64,000 nt of DNA from UBA7330 sp043554545 (GTDB lineage Bacteria; Bacteroidota; Bacteroidia; Cytophagales; Cyclobacteriaceae), in the NCBI GenBank assembly GCA_043554545.1, contig CP121337.1:3906001-3970000 (forward strand), written 5' to 3'. The position numbers were made by a program, and so were the translations under genes. The first letter of the stretch is position 1; each line of letters starts with the position of its first letter. The notes under the pieces were generated by a model, which was not told the DNA's origin, made no database searches, and saw only the letters and a program-made list of their open reading frames with translations. Of this stretch, positions 18,271-24,645 are shown one piece after another.

Positions 18271-18750
18271 TTAATTGAGAATTTCCAACAGATGGGCTAA
18301 TCCCTCTTTGGACACTGCCACATCCTGCTCTCCAGTAGCTCCTGAAAAAACGGCCAAAACGTATCCACCTTTTACTTTTTCAATGACTCCACCTTTATAG
18401 CCATATTCACCACGTAAAGGTTCTCTTACTTTACTTCCACTATTTTGAAAGGTATCAGCCATTTCCGCAGCCTTGGTGCTTGCAACACCTAATAGGTTTG
18501 AGGTTTCACTGGTTAATTTACCAACCACTTTCATCTTCGAAACCCAGGATTCGGTCACTTCTCCTGGAATATAAGCTACAATCGCCACCCCGGTGACAGA
18601 GAGTTCGCCTGCCGCCTCAGCGATCATTGTGAGCGCCTGATCAGAATGCTTAAGAAACAGGGTTTGTTGCTTGTCCTTCTTTTGAGCATGTAGCGTATAA
18701 GAAAAAATTAGTAAGATAAAAGGCATTACGCATTTGATAGACTTTTTCAT
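18271..18750 (-). CDS. Exported GlcG/HbpS-like (haem-degrading domain) protein
   Basis: 159 residues with a Sec signal peptide ending in TLHAQ (about residue 22). The mature part follows the GlcG/HbpS (Haem_degrading) pattern: an N-terminal helix with ALTMIAEAAGELSVTGVAIVAYI, and the characteristic C-terminal GGVIEKVKGGYVLAVFSGATGEQDVAVSKEGLAHL. Members bind haem or small ligands; HbpS is an extracellular haem-responsive sensor protein and GlcG accompanies glycolate metabolism genes. Function here is unknown. It follows the DUF711 gene after 21 bases on the same strand, and both appear to be exported, suggesting a small periplasmic operon. Confidence 0.68.
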   Translation of the reverse strand: MKKSIKCVMPFILLIFSYTLHAQKKDKQQTLFLKHSDQALTMIAEAAGELSVTGVAIVAYIPGEVTESWVSKMKVVGKLTSETSNLLGVASTKAAEMADTFQNSGSKVREPLRGEYGYKGGVIEKVKGGYVLAVFSGATGEQDVAVSKEGLAHLLEILN

Positions 18751-18771
18751 GGTTAGTTGTTTATGTGTGTT

Positions 18772-19962
18772 TTAGGCTAATTTCATAATGGTACAAGTAG
18801 TCAAATAAGGGTTATCAAATTGGACGGTATCTCCTGCTGTCTTTCCCGGAATAGGAAAGAGCCTGGCAGACAGTGGCTTATTAAAATATCGCAATGACAA
18901 GGCAGCAAGATCCTGATATACGCCAGTAATAGTTTCCTCAGAAATATCACCTGCTAATGGAATAACATCTAAGCCCGTCCCCGAAACTGCTGAATAGAGA
19001 ATCAACTCCTCAACTGTAAATCTATTCTCACCTGCTCGCTGAGCCAATACTTTATCTTCTATTACTGGCAACATTAACCCTGAATATCCACAAGATTTAA
19101 TATCCAGGTTTTTGATGGCCCTTGTAATCAAGGCACATGCACTTAAGGTGCTGGTACTACCGAACGGCTTGTTAGTCAATGTTTCAATGGCCGTTGCTAT
19201 ACTGGCATCCAACCCTGGTGCGGGGGAAGTGTCTATACCGTCATATTTCCACTCTTCTGAAGCTAGTTGAATGGTTGTTTCTTCTATTGGTTGAAAAGCT
19301 TGACTCAAAGCCTTCTTCAAGTTTTCCTCCGCATTTTCCCAGGTGGATTCCTGGAATACTTTAGTAATTAAATTTGGGTATTCGATGCCGATTGCAAAAC
19401 TATTTGGACCTTTATGGTAAGCTGCGGGAAAAAAAGGAATCCCTGCCGGACAATTGGCAGAAGCGGTAAATCTAAAATTTGCTTCACCGCCTTTGCTGTT
19501 TTGTGATAGCTCTTTACAAATGGATGCTGCCACTTTAATAGACTTGTAATGTGTCCCCTCATCAACGGAAGAAATAGGGATACTAAAGCTAATATTTGAA
19601 GTTTCCTTAATCAGACGAACCGCCCAAGCTGTTAATTCAGTACTACCTTGGTTGCCCTCGATAAGCTCCCCAATGGAAAGCATAACATTTGCATTCGTAA
19701 TCAAAGTGTCAATGGCTTTCAATTGGGTAATGGTATACTCATTGAACGGGTCCACTGTTAACTCATGTAAATTTTGTGTCGCAATTCTAAGGGTTTGAAC
19801 TTCGTATCCACGTTTAGCATATGTCCCTTCTGCTTCTTTCAGGAATGTGACTGCCGAATCGACAGACTCCAAATTAGATAAATCAGATAGATTTATTCCA
19901 GCTGTGATGGTTCTTATTCTTAAATCCAAGGCATTGATCTTGTGGTTGATACTAAGAAACAA
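18772..19962 (-). CDS. DUF711 (UPF0210) family protein, N-terminus apparently frameshifted
   Basis: The reading frame encodes a full DUF711/UPF0210 domain from LRIRTITAGINL through ANCPAGIPFFPAAYH and KSCGYSGLMLPVIEDKVLAQRAG to the C-terminus. The only usable start in this frame is TTG at 19960-19962. However, reading back from there gives a hydrophobic stretch (VPFILILFLSINHKINA) that would be a signal peptide, and an ATG followed by six A lies at 20005, one base out of frame. Removing a single A (A6 to A5) would give MKK followed by that stretch in frame. So the real product is probably an exported protein starting at 20005. The family is normally cytoplasmic and of unknown function. Confidence 0.72.
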   Translation of the reverse strand: MFLSINHKINALDLRIRTITAGINLSDLSNLESVDSAVTFLKEAEGTYAKRGYEVQTLRIATQNLHELTVDPFNEYTITQLKAIDTLITNANVMLSIGELIEGNQGSTELTAWAVRLIKETSNISFSIPISSVDEGTHYKSIKVAASICKELSQNSKGGEANFRFTASANCPAGIPFFPAAYHKGPNSFAIGIEYPNLITKVFQESTWENAEENLKKALSQAFQPIEETTIQLASEEWKYDGIDTSPAPGLDASIATAIETLTNKPFGSTSTLSACALITRAIKNLDIKSCGYSGLMLPVIEDKVLAQRAGENRFTVEELILYSAVSGTGLDVIPLAGDISEETITGVYQDLAALSLRYFNKPLSARLFPIPGKTAGDTVQFDNPYLTTCTIMKLA

Positions 19963-19996
19963 TATTAGGATAAAAGGAACGTAATGAAGGGATACC

Positions 19997-20005
19997 TTTT
20001 TTCAT
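19997..20005 (-). other. ATG-A6 tract: probable frameshift site at the DUF711 start
   Basis: On the minus strand an ATG (20005-20003) is followed by six A (20002-19997). In the present frame translation would stop after 17 codons. With five or eight A it would run straight into the signal peptide and DUF711 frame. A sequencing error, a natural mutation or slippage could each explain it. Confidence 0.65.
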
Positions 20006-20088
20006 TCAATCATGAATATTGAATGGTAAGATAAACAGAAGCTTTAATTATTCAGAAAGGCCTAAAAGATGAGCGCTTACGTAAGGGT

Positions 20089-20475
20089 TTAAAGTTTATC
20101 TATTACTCGCTGTAGCCTACCTTGAATTTCAGTTGCAATTTCACCGAGAGAATCATTCTCTACGGCCTTCATAGAAGCAACAGGGTCTACTGCAGCTACC
20201 TCAATACCGTCATTGGTTTGTTGAACAATTACATTGCAAGGAAGCATTGTCCCAATTTTATCTTCTGCCAGTAGTGCTTTATGGGCAAATGGTGGATTAC
20301 ATGCACCCAGAATGGTGTATGGCCTGAAGTCTTCATCGAGCTTCTTTTTTAAAGTCTCTTTGATATCAATTTGAGTCAAAATGCCAAATCCCTCTTCTTT
20401 TAATCCGGCAGTAACCTTTTCAATTGCAGATGCAAAATCTGTATCAGCAAGTTTTTTTGACATGTAATATTTCAT
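20089..20475 (-). CDS. DUF302 family protein
   Basis: 128 residues matching DUF302: the N-terminal helix SAIEKVTAGLKEEGFGILTQIDIKETLKKKL, the signature YTILGACNPPFAHKALLAEDKIGTMLPCNVIVQQ and a C-terminal helix. A small cytoplasmic alpha/beta protein of unknown function, with a conserved Cys in ACNPP and another in LPCNV. It is transcribed divergently from the LuxR-type regulator. The region between them (138 bases) contains no clear promoter motif. An internal ATG at codon 5 is an alternative start. Confidence 0.85.
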   Translation of the reverse strand: MKYYMSKKLADTDFASAIEKVTAGLKEEGFGILTQIDIKETLKKKLDEDFRPYTILGACNPPFAHKALLAEDKIGTMLPCNVIVQQTNDGIEVAAVDPVASMKAVENDSLGEIATEIQGRLQRVIDKL

Positions 20476-20613
20476 GGTGGTATTTTTGGGTTGTGAATAA
20501 TGGACCGAATATATAACAATATTTTAAACTAATACATTCCACTTGATTGGACTAATACTGTAAGAAAAACGTCTCAGTTCTTTAAATTAGAACTTAAAAA
20601 TATATCTGTCACT

Positions 20614-21030
20614 TTGAAAAGCCTTGTGATAAAATTCGGATTACTATCTATTCTTTTCTTCCTACTACTTGAGTTGGGAAAATTTTCAATTAGTGATGGT
20701 CATTGGTACCAGGAAACACTTTTTGTTTTAAGCGCAATGTGCCTTGTCGCTTTTGGGTTCATTCTGCGCAGTCATTGGTCTAGCAGACAAAGACTACTAG
20801 ATAGCCCACTAATTGCTGATAAAGAAAAACTCAGGATGCTGAAAATTAGCGATCGAGAATATGAGGTACTACAAAAAATGGCCGAAGGTTATTCCAATCA
20901 AGAGATTGGTGATCACCTTTTTGTTTCCGAGAACACCATTAAAACGCATGTATCCAATTTATTGAGTAAGCTTCATGCAAAAAGGCGTACTGAAGCAATA
21001 AAACAAGGGAAAGCATATGGAATCTTGTGA
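20614..21030 (+). CDS. Membrane-anchored LuxR-type HTH regulator
   Basis: 138 residues: two hydrophobic segments (about 7-21 and 36-50) form a membrane hairpin, then a short linker, then a LuxR/GerE helix-turn-helix (about 76-133) with ISDREYEVLQKMAEGYSNQEIGDHLFVSENTIKTHVSNLLSKLHAKRRTEAI. There is no receiver or ligand-binding domain, so it would act as a membrane-tethered DNA-binding protein. The frame has no ATG; TTG at 20614 is the first candidate, but it sits inside TCACTTTG, close to a -7 element, so GTG at 20626 may be the true start. DUF4199 membrane protein follows 82 bases later. Confidence 0.78.
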   Translation: MKSLVIKFGLLSILFFLLLELGKFSISDGHWYQETLFVLSAMCLVAFGFILRSHWSSRQRLLDSPLIADKEKLRMLKISDREYEVLQKMAEGYSNQEIGDHLFVSENTIKTHVSNLLSKLHAKRRTEAIKQGKAYGIL

Positions 21031-21112
21031 AAAACCTGATAAAAAGCCAAAATCATTCGAAAGTATGAGTACTCATTTATTAAGTTTTTATTAATTCACC
21101 TTAAAAAAAAAC

Positions 21113-21631
21113 ATGAAAAAAGTAATTATCAGAAATGGATTGATCTCCACCGCCATTCTCGTATTAATCAACCTGATCACATTGGCCATCTTTGGTACCG
21201 ATCCAAAGAATTATGAGATAGGAGAAATCATTGGGTATGCTACAATCGTAGCCGCATTGGTTCTGGTGATTTTTGGAATACGTGAATACGAGTTTCAAAA
21301 CAACAATTCATCCTTTTCAAAAAAATTGGGGATTGGGACAGGAATTACATTTTTCCCATCCCTGGCATTTGGTCTTTACAATGTCATTTATTCTAAATGG
21401 ATAGACCCTGATTTTATGGAAACCTATACAAAATACAGTCTGGATAAAATGCAATCCAATATGTCAGCAGAGGAATTTGAAATTGCTAAAAATCAGACAC
21501 TCGAACAAATGGAGATGTTCGATAACCTCTTTCTTCAGTTCATCCTCATGTTTATGACTGTCTTTGTCGTTGGACTAATTATTAGCCTCGTATCAGCCCT
21601 TTATTTTCAACTAAAACCGGTTAAAAAATGA
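21113..21631 (+). CDS. DUF4199 membrane protein
   Basis: 172 residues with four predicted membrane helices (about 9-27, 39-55, 71-88, 141-163) and an acidic/amphipathic loop (DKMQSNMSAEEFEIAKNQTLEQMEMFDN, given in part) between the third and fourth. This is the DUF4199 arrangement, a Bacteroidota inner-membrane family of unknown function. It lies directly behind the membrane-tethered LuxR-type gene on the same strand; whether the two interact is unknown. Confidence 0.78.
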   Translation: MKKVIIRNGLISTAILVLINLITLAIFGTDPKNYEIGEIIGYATIVAALVLVIFGIREYEFQNNNSSFSKKLGIGTGITFFPSLAFGLYNVIYSKWIDPDFMETYTKYSLDKMQSNMSAEEFEIAKNQTLEQMEMFDNLFLQFILMFMTVFVVGLIISLVSALYFQLKPVKK

Positions 21632-21817
21632 AAGCCCAGATATCCTAGGTATGCTTAAAGGCCCTGTTCCCATAACCTGTGGCCCTTTAGTTGACTAGTT
21701 ATATCCTATCATAGGATTTGCCCTCAGACAACAAAAGGTATGCTTCTATTGCTATTGAAAATACAGCCCAGAGCGGCAAGTCAGTAACCCGATTCTTCCA
21801 ACACGCTATGGGTAATT
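21632..21817. other. Gap between convergent genes with weak hairpins
   Basis: 186 bases without a gene. An imperfect stem pairs CTTAAAGGCC (21654-21663) with GGCCCTTTAG (21681-21690) with two bulges, and a small perfect hairpin ATCCTA-TCA-TAGGAT occupies 21703-21717. Neither has a good T-run. They may help end the two convergent transcripts, but this is weak. Confidence 0.3.
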
Positions 21818-22369
21818 TTAATGATTGGCGATATACGCGTTATAATCAACAAAACTCTTTTCGATGATTTTTTTTGCTGTAGCAGCGTCCTGAAACTCTT
21901 CTACTTCTACCGTCTTATGGCTTTCCAGCTTTTTATAGTCTTCAAAGAAATTTTTAAGTTCCTTAACAAAGTGCTGCGGCAGATCTGAAATGTCATTCAT
22001 GTGGTTTACACTCATATCATTAGCTGCAACAGCAATGATTTTGTCATCTTTTTCACCATTGTCTAGCATCTGCATTACACCAATCACTTTGGCGGGCACA
22101 ATACACATGGGTACGATGGTGATCTGAGACAACACCAAAATGTCTAACGGATCCTTATCATCACAATAGGTTCTTGGGATAAAACCATAATTCGCTGGGT
22201 AATACATTGATGAGAAAATCACCCGGTCGAGTCTTAGTAAGCCAGACTCCTTATCTAACTCATATTTGGCCCGTGTATTTTGAGGAATCTCAATGATCCC
22301 GTTTACAATTGCCGGTGCTTCTTCTCCTACTCTTACTTTGTGCCAGGGATTATTAAGATCATGTGCCAT
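21818..22369 (-). CDS. ppa: Inorganic pyrophosphatase, family I
   Basis: 183 residues, the normal size of the soluble, Mg-dependent family I enzyme that hydrolyses pyrophosphate to phosphate. Visible: the N-terminal FNVVVEIP-like IVNGIIEIPQNTRAKYELDKESGLLRLDRV, the phosphate-contacting SSMYYPANYGFIPRTYCDDKDPLDILVL (metal-binding Asp residues in CDDKDPLDILV), a second metal Asp region KDDKIIAVAAND and the C-terminal HFVKELKNFFEDYKKLE. Cytoplasmic housekeeping enzyme. A TAAGTTTG element sits about 20 bases before its ATG. Confidence 0.96.
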   Translation of the reverse strand: MAHDLNNPWHKVRVGEEAPAIVNGIIEIPQNTRAKYELDKESGLLRLDRVIFSSMYYPANYGFIPRTYCDDKDPLDILVLSQITIVPMCIVPAKVIGVMQMLDNGEKDDKIIAVAANDMSVNHMNDISDLPQHFVKELKNFFEDYKKLESHKTVEVEEFQDAATAKKIIEKSFVDYNAYIANH

Positions 22370-22388
22370 GCGATACTGATTTTAAAGG

Positions 22389-22396
22389 CAAACTTA
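22389..22396 (-). promoter_or_regulatory. Putative -7 element of ppa
   Basis: Minus-strand TAAGTTTG matches TAnnTTTG exactly and ends 19 bases before the ppa ATG. No TTTG was found at the -33 spacing. Confidence 0.45.
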
Positions 22397-22484
22397 GTGC
22401 AAAGGTGCTTTTAGATGTGTGATGAGAAGAAAAAATTGTCAATCAGATCTGGCCGCTGAATAGTTAGTCAAAAGTTTAAAATCA

Positions 22485-23120
22485 TTAATTCTTAAAATCC
22501 GGGACTTCATCAGGTCTGGCATAAGGGAACTCATGGATTTTTGTTATTTCATAATAACTATTCAACCCTGATATTCCAACATCCTGAATCAAACCCAGGT
22601 TAAGATAACCCCGCTCATCCATAGACTCCTCAGGAATAATCAGGTGCTGTATTTCTCCTATGATCATCAAGGTATTGTTCACCTTGATGGGCAAAGAGTC
22701 TACATGCTTCAATCCCATTTTCAATTTACTCTCTCCAACAAAAGGCGCAGAAAATTCAGCTTGATATTCTTCACTGAGCCCACATGGTTCAAACTCCGAT
22801 ACCTTATGATCAAACTTAGCCGAGGTATAATGCGCTCTTTCTACAAACTCTGCATGAATATGATTAATGGTAAATACACCTGTCTCCAGGATATTTTCAT
22901 AGGTGTCTCTCCTTACCTCCTCACTTGGTCTAAGAATAAACCCCAAATAGGCTGGATTGCTTCCCAGGTGAACCACGGAGCTTACAATTGACAGGTTAGG
23001 AATGCCTTCTTTAGATTTTGTACCTACAACGTTTGCTGGTTTAATTCCTGAAACGGAGTTAATGAGGTTAAGCCTTTTTATCCTTGGGATATTTTCAATG
23101 TCTTCTTTTGAGAGATGCAT
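22485..23120 (-). CDS. Flavin reductase family protein (FMN-binding split barrel)
   Basis: 211 residues. Recognisable segments are RLNLINSVSGIKPANVVGTKSKEGIPNLSIVSSVVHLGSNPAYLGFILRPS (in part), the ETGVFTINHIHAEFVERAHYTSAKF block and IGEIQHLIIPEESMDERG, matching flavin reductase-like/DIM6-NTAB proteins of Bacteroidota. It binds FMN and probably supplies reduced flavin or acts as an oxidoreductase. It starts 5 bases after the photolyase-like gene, so it is its operon partner; a flavin-reducing partner for a flavin photoreceptor is an attractive but unproven idea. Confidence 0.85.
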   Translation of the reverse strand: MHLSKEDIENIPRIKRLNLINSVSGIKPANVVGTKSKEGIPNLSIVSSVVHLGSNPAYLGFILRPSEEVRRDTYENILETGVFTINHIHAEFVERAHYTSAKFDHKVSEFEPCGLSEEYQAEFSAPFVGESKLKMGLKHVDSLPIKVNNTLMIIGEIQHLIIPEESMDERGYLNLGLIQDVGISGLNSYYEITKIHEFPYARPDEVPDFKN

Positions 23121-23125
23121 ATTGT

Positions 23126-24229
23126 TTATTTGGTCTTTAAATAAGCTAGTTCTTTTTTACACTTTTTCCAGTAGGCAAAGAAGGAAGGGAAATATCCTTT
23201 TACCCCGAACATCCAATCTCTGGCGTCTTCTATTCCCATATAATGGCCATTCAAGGGGTGCTCTTTATAAATAATATTTTCGGGTCGGTATTTGGTCACC
23301 AGTTCATCAAACGAACCAACAAATACCTGTAAGCCACTTATGTTTTTTCCCAGATTCAGCATAAATTCCATGCAATGATCTGCCACTGGATATGCCGCAA
23401 ATACAGAAGGCTCGATTAACAGGACACGATTACATGCCTCTTCTTTTCGCCATTCCGGATCCATATTGTAATAATTATAAACCAATGTAGGAACTCCCTT
23501 TCTCAATACGATTTTTGATGAAGTAGGAAGTTTTGTCTTAAACTCTACCGAGCTTGAATCAATAAGCATCTCAGGACAATTCATACCCGAGAGCGCTTCA
23601 TAGGAAACATCCAGAAAGGTCCCTTTTTGATCTGAATAGAAATACTTATTAATGTTTTCCTGATTTGCCATGTATTTTTTGTTGGCATTAGCTCCGGCTA
23701 CCCATTGCCAGCTAAGCGCATTACTAGCCCAGTCTCCATCCAGCAAATGATAATACATCCACCTCGCTGGTTCAAACCAATGCCTTCTGGCAATATTGCA
23801 GGCTAGTGATGCTACATACATCCGCATGTGGTTGTGCATATAGCCGGAATCATACAAATCAATGATTCCCTGATCTATTACTTCAATATCAGTTTTAGCT
23901 TCCACTATAGCGCTTGGGATATCAGTTGAAGAGACCTGTTCCTGAGGATGTTTCAGGTCAGAATTGATTTCGTCACCTTTGGATATCCATACTTGCTGCC
24001 AGTAATCACGCCAGGCCAGCTCTTGCAAAAATTTTTCCATCTCATACCATTTGAGATCTCTGGTAAGAATGGACTCCATTGCCTGTCTGGTTGAAATAAC
24101 TCCCCTCGAAATATAAGGCGACAAATAGCTAACCGCACCATCAGAAAAATTTCTGCTTCTTCCATAGGCGATAGGATCAACCCGGTTAATTTGTTCAATA
24201 ATATCTGTATAGCTGGTTTTGAATATCAT
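23126..24229 (-). CDS. Photolyase/cryptochrome FAD-domain protein with unusual domain order
   Basis: 367 residues. The N-terminal 225 residues match the FAD-binding helical domain of DNA photolyases/cryptochromes: LSPYISRGVIS (38-46), ELAWRDYW (70-77), MHNHMRMYVASL (131-142) and DGDWASNALSWQWVAGAN (164-181). The usual N-terminal antenna domain is missing. Instead the C-terminus (about 267-345) reads RVLLIEPSVFAAYP, HCMEFMLNLG, LQVFVGSFDELV, ENIIYKEHP, which resembles the strand/helix order of that missing alpha/beta domain. It overlaps the upstream DUF2805 gene by 4 bases (ATGA). Repair or light sensing is likely; which of the two cannot be told. Confidence 0.85.
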   Translation of the reverse strand: MIFKTSYTDIIEQINRVDPIAYGRSRNFSDGAVSYLSPYISRGVISTRQAMESILTRDLKWYEMEKFLQELAWRDYWQQVWISKGDEINSDLKHPQEQVSSTDIPSAIVEAKTDIEVIDQGIIDLYDSGYMHNHMRMYVASLACNIARRHWFEPARWMYYHLLDGDWASNALSWQWVAGANANKKYMANQENINKYFYSDQKGTFLDVSYEALSGMNCPEMLIDSSSVEFKTKLPTSSKIVLRKGVPTLVYNYYNMDPEWRKEEACNRVLLIEPSVFAAYPVADHCMEFMLNLGKNISGLQVFVGSFDELVTKYRPENIIYKEHPLNGHYMGIEDARDWMFGVKGYFPSFFAYWKKCKKELAYLKTK

Positions 24230-24507
24230 CGCTCGGAAATCTTATTCAATGAAATACTCCGCTGTCTGGTAGACTTAAATCGATTGATCGCTTTTGCTCG
24301 TTTTTTTGAATGCTTGATGCTTACACCTGAGTTCACCCTTTTTCTCCACCTTTTAAAACTGGAACGTTTTAATTCAGACCTCATCAATTGTACGACATCC
24401 TTTTCGGCAAGGTCAAACTGAAATTCAATAGCTTCAAAAGGGGTGCGATCCTCCCATGCCATTTCAATGACCCGATCTGTTTCCTCCTCTGATAATAGAT
24501 GCTTCAT
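24226..24507 (-). CDS. TIGR03643/DUF2805 family protein
   Basis: 93 residues from the ATG at 24507 (MKHLLSEEETDRVIEMAWEDRTPFEAIE...), followed by the conserved FQFDLAEKDVVQLMRSELKRSSFKRWRKRV and a very basic tail (HSKKRAKAINRFKSTRQR). This is the TIGR03643/DUF2805 family, a small basic protein that recurs beside photolyase/cryptochrome genes. The longer open frame to 24579 was rejected because it adds a non-conserved hydrophobic stretch. Its stop overlaps the photolyase-like start, implying coupled translation. Nucleic-acid binding is plausible from charge only. Confidence 0.82.
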   Translation of the reverse strand: MKHLLSEEETDRVIEMAWEDRTPFEAIEFQFDLAEKDVVQLMRSELKRSSFKRWRKRVNSGVSIKHSKKRAKAINRFKSTRQRSISLNKISER

Positions 24508-24645
24508 GTGGCAGAACTGATTATACATTAGAATAATCAATGAGTCACGAAATGGTTTTGAATAAAAACCGATAAGCAATTTAGTTACCCCTATAAATTC
24601 AGGTATTCTTTTTCATATACTTTTTCAGCAAATAACATTGAGTTA

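Noticed and set aside
24508..24579. Longer N-terminus for the DUF2805 protein
   Set aside because: The additional residues are not part of the family pattern; the ATG at 24507 matches the usual start.
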